Positions 45,861 to 55,223 are shown, counted from the stretch's first letter. The stretch: DNA of 64,000 nt from Paenibacillus hemerocallicola (GCF_006265175.1 NZ_VDCQ01000017.1:1-64000), one strand, 5' to 3'. Notes: a model not told the origin generated them from the letters alone. Made by a program: numbers and translations.

Positions 45861-47618
45861 CTATAGCTTTATTCTCGCGTCTCCAGCAGACGTCTTGTAA
45901 AGTCTGCCTCCGCTCAAGCCTCCCGTTCCCGCCGAAGCGTCGTCCGGATAAGCCGGTACATGAGCCGTCAGGCCGTAATGGACGGAGGCGCCTGAGTAAT
46001 CGGACAGCAGCGCGGAGGAGCCGATCGCACTCGCGAACCCTTCGATCCGCGTATGATGCTGCCGGTTTTGGATGCTGCAATATACGGTCGTCTTCGCCGC
46101 CATGGCCGGCGTCAGCACGAGACCGGAGGTAACTGTGTCCGTAGCCAGACCGAGCTCCGTATCGCGAACTTTCAGATCGTCCGCCTTGCTGGTCGTCACC
46201 GTATTCGCGCACGTTCCTACATGCTTGATTCCTTTGAATGCGCAGTTCAACGTGGCGAAGACGTCGTCGGCGATCGTGTCGGCTTCGAAGAAGCGGGTAA
46301 ACGAGAGCAGGCTGCCGCAATCTCCGATAAACGTTGCGCCGTCGACCGCGACGTTGGACCAGTCGCCCATGAACAGGGAGCCGATCGTCCCGTATGCGGG
46401 GTCATTATGCAGCGACAGGCTGCCGATCCGCACATTCGAGCCGCGATCGGATACGAACGCGCCGTGCGGACGGGCGTACGTGACCGCCTTTCCGCAATTG
46501 CGGGCGGCCACTCCGCCGACCACGTGCTGCATGTTCACCCCGGGATGAGGGTAGCCGGCCGAGTTCCCGAACAGTCCGATCACCGTCTCGCAGCGTTCGG
46601 CCACGAGGCTGTTCACGACGACTCCCGTATCCTCCTGATTCGTTCCCCCGGCGAGACAGAGCGCCATATAGCAATCGATGGCGATGATGCTTCCGATGAC
46701 CGCTTTCCTTCCTCCGTACAGGCCCGGATTGACGCCGGCCTCGCACGTTACGGCTCTGCCCCCTTTGCGCGACTTGCTGTGCGCCGCATTTTTGACCGTA
46801 ATGCTGCCCGCATGCCATTCCGTATTGTTTCTGCGCAAGTAGAGCCCGCCCTGGGCCGGGATGAGTCCGCCGTCCACCTTCAGCTCGGTGATATGCACGT
46901 TTTTGGCTCCGGGTACGCCGGTAACCGCGCAATCATAAGTTGTTTGCGCGATGATTTTCAACCAATTCGGTCCTCCGAAGGTCGTATTGTTCCACAGCGT
47001 AATCGTCTCCCCGATGCCGTATGCGCCGCCGGCCCAATCCAGCACCGCCGTTCCGCCCCCCTGCTTCTTGAGCTGGAGCGCCATCGCCTGCAGCTGCGGA
47101 TACGAGTCGGTCGCGCCGTCGTCTCCTTTCGCTCCATATCGGGTAGCGAGGAGTCCTCCCGTCTTGCGGATGACGGCGATGTTGCCGTTGACCAATACAT
47201 GATCGCCGTAGCCGTCCGGCGTACCGGCAAAATCTCCCGGAGCGACGATGTCGTACAACGCTCCGCCGAGCGGACCGAGCGGCGAAGCCGCCCAGCCGGC
47301 ATAATAGGAGACGGTGCTGGCCAGCTTTCCGGCCGGAAGATCCGCCAGCTTCATCTCCGCCACATGGTCGAAGCCGGCGAGCGGCGAACAGCAGTCGTCC
47401 GGATTTTGGCCATATACGGCGTTCATGACGGAATGGACGGGCGGAGACGAGTCCGCCGCTGCCGCAAATCCGCTTCGCTCCCCGAGCATCATGCCTGCTG
47501 CCGCGGCGGCTCCCGCGACCGAGAGGGCGGCCAGTACCTCCCTCCGGCTAATCGTGCGGCTTCCCTGTTCGCTGGCGGGGTGTTGCGGCAATAGGTTGTT
47601 TTCCGGGTTCGTCTTCAT
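45861..47618 (-). CDS. Tat-exported beta-helix protein 5
   Basis: A 585-residue secreted protein. Tat signal SRREVLAALSVAGAAAAAG (24-42), then a DDCC motif (74-77), a lead domain (VSYYAGWAASPLGPLGGALY) and TRYGAKGDDGATDSYPQLQA, a variant of the PF12708 entry motif. The beta-helix follows (IIAQTTYDCAVTGVPGAKNV, VVNSLVAERCETVIGLFGNS). It ends soon after the helix. ATG 47618 is chosen (AAGGAG 13 bases upstream, rather long spacing); GTG at 47630 is the alternative. It is second in an operon after SBP4, 91 bp downstream. Confidence 0.86.
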   Translation of the reverse strand: MKTNPENNLLPQHPASEQGSRTISRREVLAALSVAGAAAAAGMMLGERSGFAAAADSSPPVHSVMNAVYGQNPDDCCSPLAGFDHVAEMKLADLPAGKLASTVSYYAGWAASPLGPLGGALYDIVAPGDFAGTPDGYGDHVLVNGNIAVIRKTGGLLATRYGAKGDDGATDSYPQLQAMALQLKKQGGGTAVLDWAGGAYGIGETITLWNNTTFGGPNWLKIIAQTTYDCAVTGVPGAKNVHITELKVDGGLIPAQGGLYLRRNNTEWHAGSITVKNAAHSKSRKGGRAVTCEAGVNPGLYGGRKAVIGSIIAIDCYMALCLAGGTNQEDTGVVVNSLVAERCETVIGLFGNSAGYPHPGVNMQHVVGGVAARNCGKAVTYARPHGAFVSDRGSNVRIGSLSLHNDPAYGTIGSLFMGDWSNVAVDGATFIGDCGSLLSFTRFFEADTIADDVFATLNCAFKGIKHVGTCANTVTTSKADDLKVRDTELGLATDTVTSGLVLTPAMAAKTTVYCSIQNRQHHTRIEGFASAIGSSALLSDYSGASVHYGLTAHVPAYPDDASAGTGGLSGGRLYKTSAGDARIKL

Positions 47619-47709
47619 GCTTCGCGTCACGCTCCTTAATCTCTACGTTCGGATCGGGCATTCCCTTATCCGCCGAAATTTTGGAAAGATCGGATTGTCA
47701 TGCATGCGA

Positions 47710-48999
47710 TCATTTTTTCTTCTGCTGCTCCAGCAGTTTGTCCGCCCTGTCGTTCGCGTCCCTGAGTGCCGAATTGATGTCCTTGCCTGCCAATACTTCA
47801 GTCAGCGCTTTGGCCAGCTCGGCCCTGACGAGCGAATCGTAGGCATGGACCTTGTACAACGGCGCCGACGGCAGCTTGAAGATCGCATCCGTATTTTTGC
47901 CCTTCAGCGACTGGAGGTTCGCTCCGAACACTTTCTGCGGCTCGAGATCGACGAGACTGGATACGTAGCCGCTGCGGCTGATGTCCATCTGCAGTTCCTT
48001 GGAGGTCATATAGGTAATGACTTGGAACGCCGCCTCCTTATGCTTGCTTAGCGAAGAGATGCTCAAATTGTGCGAGTCGACCTGGAACGACTTGCCCGGC
48101 ACCTGCTCGTAGGTCGGCATCGTGACCATGTCCCAGTTCTGATTGACGCCTTTCTTGTAATTGTCCTCGAAATTGCCGAGAACGTTCCAGAAAGCCGACA
48201 TCGCCACCGTTCCTTTGTAGAAATCCTGCATGTTGTTGCCCCGGCTGTTGCCCGGTATGCCGTAGATCGTCCTCAGGTTGTCCAGCGCCAGCGCGAACCG
48301 CTCCGCCTCCAGATTCGCTTTGCCGTCGGCCTTCACGAACGGGGTCGTCAATTGCGAGACGGCCGAGTACGAATCGCTCGCGTCCAGTCCCTTGTATTGG
48401 ACGCCGCCGTCCGTCCGCGTTACTTTGGCCGCCAGCTCCCCCGCCTGCTTCCAGGTCATGCCGTCCTTCGGGTAAGCGACCCCGAACTTGTCGAACAAGT
48501 CCTTGTTGTAATACAGGACCGCGAAGTTGCGATAGATCGGCAAGGCGTACAGCTCGCCCTTGTCTCCCCACATCTTGATCGCCTCGATGGCGAGCGGGTC
48601 GAGCTTCGATACGTCGAAGCCGTTTTTCTTTACGAGCTCGTTCAAGTCCTGGAGCACGTTCAGGTTGATATATTCCGCATACCACGGCGTACTGTTGTAG
48701 ATCAGGTCCGGGAACGTACCCGCCGCCACGAGATCCTCCGGCAGCTGTCCCTTTTGCCTGAGCAGCGGCTGCAGCGTAATGTGCGGATATTTTTTGCGCA
48801 CCGCCTCTACGATCAGATCCTGGATCGGAAAAGCGTTCTGCATGTACAGCGTAAGCGTGACCGGCTCCGGAGCGGGCTGCGTGCTCTTGCCGCCATTCGC
48901 CGTCTCCTGCCCTTTCGACTCTCCCGCGCTTCCCTGGCCGCAGCCCGTCGTCGCGACCAGCGCCGTCGCGAGCGCCGCTAACGTCCATAAACGTTTCAT
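47710..48999 (-). CDS. Extracellular solute-binding lipoprotein 4
   Basis: A 429-residue lipoprotein. The signal KRLWTLAALATALVATTGCG has its lipobox Cys near residue 20. Same family as SBP1-3: YYNKDLFDKFGVAYPKDGMT, and the final KDINSALRDANDRADKLLEQ. AAGGGGG lies before the ATG. It leads the operon with beta-helix protein 5. The promoter module copy 3 is immediately upstream, with a leader of only about 25-30 bases. No permease is linked. Confidence 0.91.
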   Translation of the reverse strand: MKRLWTLAALATALVATTGCGQGSAGESKGQETANGGKSTQPAPEPVTLTLYMQNAFPIQDLIVEAVRKKYPHITLQPLLRQKGQLPEDLVAAGTFPDLIYNSTPWYAEYINLNVLQDLNELVKKNGFDVSKLDPLAIEAIKMWGDKGELYALPIYRNFAVLYYNKDLFDKFGVAYPKDGMTWKQAGELAAKVTRTDGGVQYKGLDASDSYSAVSQLTTPFVKADGKANLEAERFALALDNLRTIYGIPGNSRGNNMQDFYKGTVAMSAFWNVLGNFEDNYKKGVNQNWDMVTMPTYEQVPGKSFQVDSHNLSISSLSKHKEAAFQVITYMTSKELQMDISRSGYVSSLVDLEPQKVFGANLQSLKGKNTDAIFKLPSAPLYKVHAYDSLVRAELAKALTEVLAGKDINSALRDANDRADKLLEQQKKK

Positions 49000-49032
49000 T
49001 GTGATTCCCCCTTGGTTAATCGCTACACCTTA

Positions 49033-49153
49033 ATCATAATGAAACGCCGCCGCGAGGTCTTTAGATGATCCGCACCTATCGTCTACTGTGCCAATTCCGG
49101 GAAACCGCTTTCCGCATATCGTCAATCGACCCCGTTTGCACAAAACTGACATG
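49033..49153 (-). promoter_or_regulatory. Shared promoter module, copy 3 (SBP4 operon)
   Basis: On the minus strand: -10 TATGAT (complement of 49033-49038), 17 bases, CTAAAGACC (complement of 49056-49064). The box CGTTTGCACAAAACTGACAT is at 49134-49153, 78 bp from GGTCTTTAG. Between them GGAAACCGCTTTCC (49101-49114) is a small inverted repeat, partly shared with copy 2. Confidence 0.65.
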
Positions 49154-49419
49154 AGCGTCCGACCAGGGGGGCCGGCCCTAGCCGAACAGACAACGGCCGA
49201 TAATTGCGCCGAGATCAAGCTGGCGGATTTTAATCGCTAACCGCGCATATTGCATGAACGTTTAAACCTTCTTTGTCATATTCGCAGGATGAAGCAGGAG
49301 AAAGTCTCGAGTAAGAGCGGTTTGGGGCTGTTATTCGGACTCCCGTCTGCGAAGCTTCCTGCGGAGACTGAAGAGTGGCGCCGAACAGTTGACCCCATCG
49401 CAAACCAAATGTACGATGG

Positions 49420-49621
49420 GGCTGTTGAAAAAGTCTGACAAAGAGAGGAAGCGTCGGAGACAAGAGGTGGGGGAGTGCGCTCTACATCCGTTAACATCGT
49501 GTTGTTTTTAAGATTTTAGCGGTTGCAACACGATTTTAAAGTCAACCGCTTCGCTTTCCGCACATATCCCCCATCTCTTTTTTTGTATTTCAAATCTCTC
49601 TTTTTGACTTTTTCAACAACC
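49420..49621. repeat. Dispersed palindromic element, copy C
   Basis: About 202 bp. The outer ends GGCTGTTGAAAAAGTC and GACTTTTTCAACAACC (49606-49621) equal those of copy A. Central stem ATCGTGTTG (49496-49504) / CAACACGAT (49526-49534). The left block AAAGAGAGGAAGCG and the right blocks CGCTTCGCTTTCC and TCTCTCTTTTTGAC are shared with A and B. The right flank GGAAAATATGCAGTTA is also shared with copy A. Confidence 0.8.
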
Positions 49622-49827
49622 GGAAAATATGCAGTTAAAATTAGAAATAAAGCAAACTTCACCAAAATAAATGGAAAACCTGTAGCTAAATCTCCGCCAA
49701 ATCGATAAATGGCAAAAACAAGCTAAAATAACTGTACGTTTTCCAGTTAACTACCGCAGCAGGGAACCTTCCACGGGGAATAACTGCATGTAATACAGTT
49801 CAATCGATTTAACCCCGGACGATATCA

Positions 49828-49871
49828 AAAAAAACAGCCGCCACGGCGAGCTTTCGCCGATGACAGCTGCT
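49828..49871 (-). terminator. Terminator after the 2-hydroxyacid dehydrogenase operon
   Basis: Minus strand: hairpin with CGGCGAAAGCTCGCCG as its core and CAGC arms outside, followed by eight T residues. It starts about 8 bases past the stop codon. Confidence 0.8.
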
Positions 49872-49878
49872 TGAGTCC

Positions 49879-50868
49879 TTATTGAAACTGGGCTGCGAGC
49901 ATCTCCGCCCATTTGAAATTCGCTTCCTTCGTTCTTCCCGCATTATGCGGCGTATGAATGACATTATGCCGCCCGATAAGCGGGTCGTCCATCGGCAAGG
50001 GCTCTATGTCGAATACATCCGCGGCGAGGCTGATCTCGTCGGCGAGCACCCTCCTCCTGATCGCCTCCATATCGCATATTCCGGCGCGCGTCGCCAGCAC
50101 TACGATACAGCCTTGCGGCAACATCCGGATAAGCTCTGCGGTCACGAGTCCCTTCGTTCCCTCTATCAGCGGTACCATCGGGACGAAAATTTCGGCGTCC
50201 CGCACCAGTCTCTCCAGGTACCACTCCTTCCGGCTGCCCGCACGGTGAAAGGCCGGCTCCGCGGCATACGGATCCCAGACGGCGACATCGGCTCCCAGCA
50301 TGCTGACGAAGCTCGCATATCGGCTGGCGATATTTCCCGCACCTACGATGCGCACCCGCTTGCCTTCCACGGTGCCGTTGACGAAGCGGGGATCGTCCCC
50401 GAACTGCTGAGCCTCATACTTCCATGGCTCAAGACTCTCGATCATCTCGCGGTGCATTTGCGGAATCCGTCTTAACGCGCATATCGTCAGCCCGAGGGCA
50501 AATTCCGAGACCGATTGTCCCCAGTATCCTTCGGAAGGCTGGGCGTACACGCTTACGCCTCTGTCCTTCAGACGCGAATACGCTTCCTCGGGTATCCGGA
50601 CGGCATAATTGCCGGTGCCGATATAGGCCTCCCGAAGGTTAGGGAATCTGTCCATGCACGAGGCCGTCACCGGAACCGCCAACGATACGAGGCGGACTAC
50701 TTTCTCGGGAGCCGCAATCGCCTCGGAAAGCTTGCCGGCCCAGCCCGGAGCCAATCGAATCAGCTCGAATTCCCCCGCCCTTCCAAGAAGCTGCCGCAAG
50801 CTCTCCGCCGTATAAGGCCACACCTGCTCGAAGTCCGGATGGACGACAATCACATTTTGAATAGTCAT
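49879..50868 (-). CDS. D-isomer-specific 2-hydroxyacid dehydrogenase
   Basis: A 329-residue NAD-dependent dehydrogenase. The Rossmann motif is RIVGAGNIASRYASFVSMLG (GxGxxx variant). The catalytic Arg is probably in LATRAGICDMEAI, the Glu in IEPLPMDDP and the His in VIHTPHNAG. Start ATG 50868 has GGGAGG and lies next to the stop of the preceding gene; the longer frame to 51066 overlaps it. Third and last gene of the operon with the Gfo/Idh and DUF6807 genes. Reduction of a keto acid from sugar breakdown is inferred. Confidence 0.9.
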   Translation of the reverse strand: MTIQNVIVVHPDFEQVWPYTAESLRQLLGRAGEFELIRLAPGWAGKLSEAIAAPEKVVRLVSLAVPVTASCMDRFPNLREAYIGTGNYAVRIPEEAYSRLKDRGVSVYAQPSEGYWGQSVSEFALGLTICALRRIPQMHREMIESLEPWKYEAQQFGDDPRFVNGTVEGKRVRIVGAGNIASRYASFVSMLGADVAVWDPYAAEPAFHRAGSRKEWYLERLVRDAEIFVPMVPLIEGTKGLVTAELIRMLPQGCIVVLATRAGICDMEAIRRRVLADEISLAADVFDIEPLPMDDPLIGRHNVIHTPHNAGRTKEANFKWAEMLAAQFQ

Positions 50869-50869
50869 G

Positions 50870-51709
50870 TTACCTCCCGCAAAATGACTTCCACGATCGT
50901 TCGATAACGGAAGCCTCGAGTTGTCCGCAAAATACAAGCAAGCGAAACTTGAACGAACGGCTTCGGCCCTGCGCCAGCTTCCATTCTCCGGCGATGCAGC
51001 AGCTTGGGCAAATCCCCAGCTGCCCGTCCACGCGCCAAGGAACCGGATGCTCCGGATTGGCGACATGATCCATGATCGCGATTCCCGCCGGACCTTCCCG
51101 CCCCTCGATCGGCATGCTCACGGCAACCCAGCGAGCCCGCCGCCCTTCCGCTTCGGCATTTCGCAACCCTTCGCTGCTGTATACTTCGCCGCCTGCTTCG
51201 TTGCGATACGGCATTCGAAGAAACAAGCCTCCATAGGGAGATTGCCCGAAGGTCAAATCGATTTCCGCGGATAGCCGCCAATTCAGATCCATTTCATAAC
51301 GATCGCCAAGGTCTATAAAGGACCATGCCTGCTCCTCCAGCAGCATCGGAGACCCGGAAGGGTCGCGCCATTCCGCTTGAACCGTCCAGGACGCCTGATT
51401 GCCGGCGGTCCGGACATGTTCGATCGGGAGAGGGTGAAACGAGCCGTCGCGATCTTGATTTCCGCCGAGCCCCTCGCTCCAAAACCCGATGCCGTTAACC
51501 GCGTTCAAGCCAACGTAAAGACCATGCTGCCAAGGATGGTGAGACGGCGCGTCCTCGGTCAGAACGCCTTTCCCGTCCGGGGCCGAGATCGGATGAATAT
51601 GGGGTCGCTTATTGCTCTCCGCATGCTGAACCATTAAAGGTTCGGATTGATCTTCCCGGTATATCCGCAAGCTGCCGGGCAAGGATTCCATTCTCAGCGT
51701 ATTGGACAT
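50870..51709 (-). CDS. DUF6807 (PmoA-like) family protein
   Basis: A 279-residue soluble protein of the family annotated as PmoA-like or DUF6807, common in sugar operons of Bacillota and Bacteroidota. Family-typical segments are RPHIHPISAPDGKGVLTEDA and SHHPWQHGLYVGLNAVNGIG, with a His cluster near residues 35-60 that might bind metal. The name PmoA comes from annotation only; no methane oxidation is implied. GAGGAG precedes ATG 51709. It overlaps the Gfo/Idh gene by 16 bases and abuts the dehydrogenase. Confidence 0.82.
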   Translation of the reverse strand: MSNTLRMESLPGSLRIYREDQSEPLMVQHAESNKRPHIHPISAPDGKGVLTEDAPSHHPWQHGLYVGLNAVNGIGFWSEGLGGNQDRDGSFHPLPIEHVRTAGNQASWTVQAEWRDPSGSPMLLEEQAWSFIDLGDRYEMDLNWRLSAEIDLTFGQSPYGGLFLRMPYRNEAGGEVYSSEGLRNAEAEGRRARWVAVSMPIEGREGPAGIAIMDHVANPEHPVPWRVDGQLGICPSCCIAGEWKLAQGRSRSFKFRLLVFCGQLEASVIERSWKSFCGR

Positions 51710-52836
51710 CGCGCTCGCTCCTCGATTTGGCCTGTTGTTCCGAAATGAGGCAGTTGGACCGTAACGCCCCGGTTCATGGCCGATTCGTGCGCGCATAAGC
51801 CGGCGCTTGTCCAATTCGCGGAAGTATAGACATCGGGAAACGGCCTCCGTTCCTCGATGATGCTCATTACGAACTCATGAGCCAGATGAGGGTGAGAGCC
51901 TCCGTGTCCGCTTCCCTGAGTGAAGGAAAGATGTCGGTTCTCCGACGCGTCGTAAACCCCTTGCATGGTGAATTTACGAATTTCTTTCGGCAGTCTGTCG
52001 GCGTAATCCGGAATCCGCACGCGCTCACCGGTCTCGCCGGCAAACAAGACCGGCGCTTCCCGCTCCAGCTGCTGCCATTCGAAGCTCATCCGGTCTCCGT
52101 ACACGTTAAAGCTCTCCACATATTCTCTGGAAGTTTCAAAAAGGGAGCGTGTAACCTCCATGGCCAGCTCCGAATCGCGCAACCGGAACAGCGCGGATTC
52201 TACCGCGAACGGCGAGCCGTATTTCTCGGCCAACCTCGTCCCGATCCTGCCCGAGCCCAGGCAGTTGACGCTATCCGCCTCCCGGCAGGCCAGCGCAAGC
52301 AGCGGACTGACCGCATGCGTCGCATAGTGCATGGGCGGCAATCCTTCCCAATACCCCGGCCACCCGGCCATCTCTTGCTGATGTGCGCCCCGCAGAAATT
52401 GAATGCGACCGAGCTTCCCTTGATCCAGCAATTCCTTAACGTAGAAAAACTCTCTCGTATATACGGCCGTTTCCATCATCATGTACTGTTTCCCCGACTG
52501 CTGCTGGGCTTCGACGATTCGATGGCAGTCTTCTATCGAGGTCGCCATAGGAACCGTGCAGGCGACATGCTTGCCTGCCCGCAGCGCCGCAATGCTCTGC
52601 TCCGCGTGGTCGGGAATCGGCGTATTGATATGAATGGCGTCGATATCCGGATCCAGCAGCATATCCTCGTATCGGCTGTATCGTTTCGGTATGCCGAAAT
52701 GGTCGGCTATCCGTCCCAGCTTCTCCGCCGAACGTTGGCATACCGCCATCAGTTCGGCATGAGGATGCAGCTGATAGATCGGAATGAATTCCGCGCCAAA
52801 CCCTAAACCCGCGATGCCGATTTTTAATTTTTTCAA
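51694..52836 (-). CDS. Gfo/Idh/MocA-family oxidoreductase
   Basis: A 380-residue NAD(P)-dependent sugar oxidoreductase. N-terminal Rossmann motif KIGIAGLGFGAEFIPIYQLH, middle NTPIPDHAEQSIAALRAGKH. The usual catalytic E-K-P is VACTVPMATS here, a variant in which the Lys is missing. The C-terminal domain has GGSHPHLAHEFVMSIIEERR. First gene of the operon, divergent from the XylR-like regulator with 156 bp between. The substrate is open. Confidence 0.9.
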   Translation of the reverse strand: MKKLKIGIAGLGFGAEFIPIYQLHPHAELMAVCQRSAEKLGRIADHFGIPKRYSRYEDMLLDPDIDAIHINTPIPDHAEQSIAALRAGKHVACTVPMATSIEDCHRIVEAQQQSGKQYMMMETAVYTREFFYVKELLDQGKLGRIQFLRGAHQQEMAGWPGYWEGLPPMHYATHAVSPLLALACREADSVNCLGSGRIGTRLAEKYGSPFAVESALFRLRDSELAMEVTRSLFETSREYVESFNVYGDRMSFEWQQLEREAPVLFAGETGERVRIPDYADRLPKEIRKFTMQGVYDASENRHLSFTQGSGHGGSHPHLAHEFVMSIIEERRPFPDVYTSANWTSAGLCAHESAMNRGVTVQLPHFGTTGQIEERARCPIR

Positions 52837-52901
52837 CCGAAAGCTCCTCCCTCCCCAACAATACTTATACTATATCCACCGGCGACGGGAAGGTCGATGA
52901 G

Positions 52902-52951
52902 AATTTTCGTACAAATCCTTTGATTTTTTACATTTAATATTTGCGAAAATT
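52902..52951. promoter_or_regulatory. Inverted repeat in the divergent XylR-like/Gfo-Idh region
   Basis: AATTTTCG (52902-52909) and CGAAAATT (52944-52951) are inverted arms 34 bases apart in an AT-rich divergent promoter region. A binding site for the XylR-like regulator is possible. Confidence 0.4.
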
Positions 52952-52992
52952 ATTATACGATAAACCATATAGACAGATAAGAGGAGTATAGA

Positions 52993-54180
52993 ATGAGGAA
53001 TTTTACAGCAGATGATCCGCATCGGCAAGAAGAGAAGCCGCAGAAGCATGTCGCTCTGTTGATCGAAACCTCCAACGAATATGCGCGCGGACTGCTCGCC
53101 GGAATCAAATCGTACATTAGGACGCACCGCCCATGGTCGATCTATCTGGGGGAGCATAGCCGGCTCGGCACGGACTTGTCCTGGTTGAACGACTGGCGAG
53201 GCGACGGTATTCTGGCCCGTATCGAGAATAAGGAGATAGCCGAGTATGTCCGGCTTCTGAATGTGCCGACCGTCGATCTGAGCGCGTCGCGCTTGATCCC
53301 TGCATTGCCTTGCGTAGAGACTGACGATGAAACGATAGCGGATTGGGCGGCGGAACATTTTGCCGGCCGGGGCTTGCGGCACTATGCGTATTGCGGGGAT
53401 CCCTCATTCCCCTGGTCCGTTCAACGGGAGAGGCACTTTGAACGGATTGTTCGCCGTAACGGCCACACGATCCACCGCTTTCAGCACGAATCCAAATCGA
53501 CGGTAATGGAGGAAAGGATGGCGATGGCCCGGTGGGTCGGGCAGCTGCCCAAGCCGATCGGCATCATGGCCTGCTACGATATTATGGCCCATTCGCTGCT
53601 GGAGGCATGCCGGATTGCCGGTGTGGCTGTTCCCGACCAGGTCGCCATTCTGGGAGTGGACAACGACGATTTGCTTTGCAACCTCTCTTCCCCGCCGTTA
53701 TCCAGCATCAGAACGGATACGATGAAAACCGGATACATGGCGGCATCGCTGCTGGACCGCATGATGGCGGGCGAACGAATCGACCCTCAGGTATGGTCCA
53801 TCCCGCCTCTCGAGGTGGTTACGCGCTTGTCCACGGATGTCGTCGCAGTCGATGATCCTTACGTATCGGCGGCCGTCCAGTTCATTCGCGAGCATGCCTA
53901 CGAGGATCTGAAGGTGGAGGACGTGCTGCGCGCTATTCCGCTATCCCGCCGGTCTCTGGATCATCGTTTTCGGCAAGCTTTGGGTCGAACCGCTCATGAG
54001 GAAATCGTCCAGGTAAGGATGAAGCTCTTGAAACGCCTGCTTACCGAAACGGACTGGACCTTGTCCGTCATCGCCGAGCGACTAAGCTTCAAGCATGCCG
54101 AGTACATGGGGGTAGCTTTCAAGAAATTCGCCGGGCTATCGCCTGGAGCTTACAGAGAGAAGCATTCCGGAACACGTTAA
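52993..54180 (+). CDS. XylR-like regulator (periplasmic-binding-type sensor plus AraC DNA-binding domain)
   Basis: A 395-residue regulator of the same length class and layout as E. coli XylR. Residues ~15-280 are a LacI/PBP1-like sensor (KHVALLIETSNEYARGLLAG, GIMACYDIMAHSLLEACRIA, AILGVDNDDLLCNLSSPPLS). Residues ~290-395 are an AraC double helix-turn-helix (IPLSRRSLDHRFRQALGRTA, then LSFKHAEYMGVAFKKFAGLS). AGAGGAG precedes the ATG. Divergent from the Gfo/Idh-DUF6807-dehydrogenase operon, which it probably controls in answer to a sugar. Confidence 0.92.
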   Translation: MRNFTADDPHRQEEKPQKHVALLIETSNEYARGLLAGIKSYIRTHRPWSIYLGEHSRLGTDLSWLNDWRGDGILARIENKEIAEYVRLLNVPTVDLSASRLIPALPCVETDDETIADWAAEHFAGRGLRHYAYCGDPSFPWSVQRERHFERIVRRNGHTIHRFQHESKSTVMEERMAMARWVGQLPKPIGIMACYDIMAHSLLEACRIAGVAVPDQVAILGVDNDDLLCNLSSPPLSSIRTDTMKTGYMAASLLDRMMAGERIDPQVWSIPPLEVVTRLSTDVVAVDDPYVSAAVQFIREHAYEDLKVEDVLRAIPLSRRSLDHRFRQALGRTAHEEIVQVRMKLLKRLLTETDWTLSVIAERLSFKHAEYMGVAFKKFAGLSPGAYREKHSGTR

Positions 54181-54294
54181 GACAGCCCGCGGCCGTTAGG
54201 TGCACAGGCTACAGCCTTTTTCGCACATGGACATGGATGTCGTATCCAGCAGCAACCTGCTGCGCAATCAGGCCGGGTGCGAACCCCGTTGGCG

Positions 54295-55116
54295 CTACTT
54301 CCTGTTCGCGAGCCGCCATTGCTGGGGACTGATCCCGTACTTGCGCTTGAACAGCCGGGAAAAATAGTGGATGCTGTTGAAGCCGGTCGCCTCCGCGATC
54401 TGCTGCACGCCCATCTCGGTATTGACCAAATAGCTGATCGCCGCGCTCAGCCGCAGCTTGTTCAAATATTGCATCGGCGTGACCCCGGTCTCGTGCTTGA
54501 ATGCCCGTACGAGATAGGAGGAGTTCAGATGTACCCGGTTCGACAACCGGGTCAAATCGATCGGTTCGTAGTAGCTCGTTTCCATATGTCTCATCAGCGT
54601 CTGGATAAAATCCCGGCTCGACTTGTCGCTTGCCTCGTTAACGGTCTGAAGGCGGTTGCGGAGATCGTTTTGAATTAGGCGTACCGTCTTTCTGATGTCG
54701 AGCATGACGATCTCCTCGTCGTATCGTTTATCGCCCCGATGCTTGAGCTCCAGCGCCATGCTCAAGGCGTCAAGCGTCTGCTTGATTGGGCGCAGCTCGT
54801 CCGATTCGTAATCGGCCTCTTTTTGTAAGCGATTCCAGTGAATCGCCTGCTCGCTCGCGGGAAAAGCATCCTCATCCCCGATATCCAGCTCGATATACCA
54901 GAAGCTGAACGGCGTCTGAAACCGGACGATTCGATGGGGCGTATTCGGCGTCAAGACGTACAGGCTCGGCGACGGGACTTCGTATTCGCTCCCCATCCAT
55001 TCCAATGTCGCCTTTCCTTGCGTCACGTACAAGATTTCGAAGTATGGGTGAATCCCCCCGCTTTTCCCTTTGTAGCCGGAGTGAAACGTATGGTGATTGA
55101 ACGTTCTGATCTGCAT
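54295..55116 (-). CDS. AraC-family regulator (paralogue of 44876-45709)
   Basis: A 273-residue regulator. Cupin part GGIHPYFEILYVTQGKATLE and PSLYVLTPNTPHRIVRF. DNA-binding part VHLNSSYLVRAFKHETGVTP and IAEATGFNSIHYFSRLFKRK with PQQWR at the end. It aligns through its whole length with the AraC protein at 44876-45709, so the two are recent paralogues. GGGGGGAG precedes the ATG. No target operon is adjacent; it stands between a regulator and a chemoreceptor, so it may act at distant sites such as the shared promoter modules. Confidence 0.92.
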   Translation of the reverse strand: MQIRTFNHHTFHSGYKGKSGGIHPYFEILYVTQGKATLEWMGSEYEVPSPSLYVLTPNTPHRIVRFQTPFSFWYIELDIGDEDAFPASEQAIHWNRLQKEADYESDELRPIKQTLDALSMALELKHRGDKRYDEEIVMLDIRKTVRLIQNDLRNRLQTVNEASDKSSRDFIQTLMRHMETSYYEPIDLTRLSNRVHLNSSYLVRAFKHETGVTPMQYLNKLRLSAAISYLVNTEMGVQQIAEATGFNSIHYFSRLFKRKYGISPQQWRLANRK

Positions 55117-55223
55117 GGCGCTCCCCCCGGAACGATGGTTCTTATCCGTTCGCCCTGTGCTGCGGGCTTCTTACAAGCATTATAGATTTCCGACCGCAAG
55201 CGGTCAATCGGCAACAAAGAGCA

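Larger units (their letters stand above)
49154..49878. other. Non-coding interval with palindromic element C and 51-bp motifs
   Basis: No gene is supported. From the left: a perfect 8-bp hairpin CCCCATCG/CGATGGGG (49393-49400 / 49414-49421), element copy C (49420-49621), then AT-rich motifs GGAAAATATGCAGT (49622) and GGAAAACCTGTAGC (49673) 51 bp apart, AACTGTACGTTTTCCAGTT (about 49731-49749) and AACTGCATGTAATACAGTT (about 49782-49800). The terminator of the dehydrogenase operon closes the interval. Confidence 0.6.

Noticed and set aside
46053-47594. Plus-strand open frame of 513 codons opposite beta-helix protein 5
   Set aside because: Antisense shadow; composition Arg/His-rich without domains.
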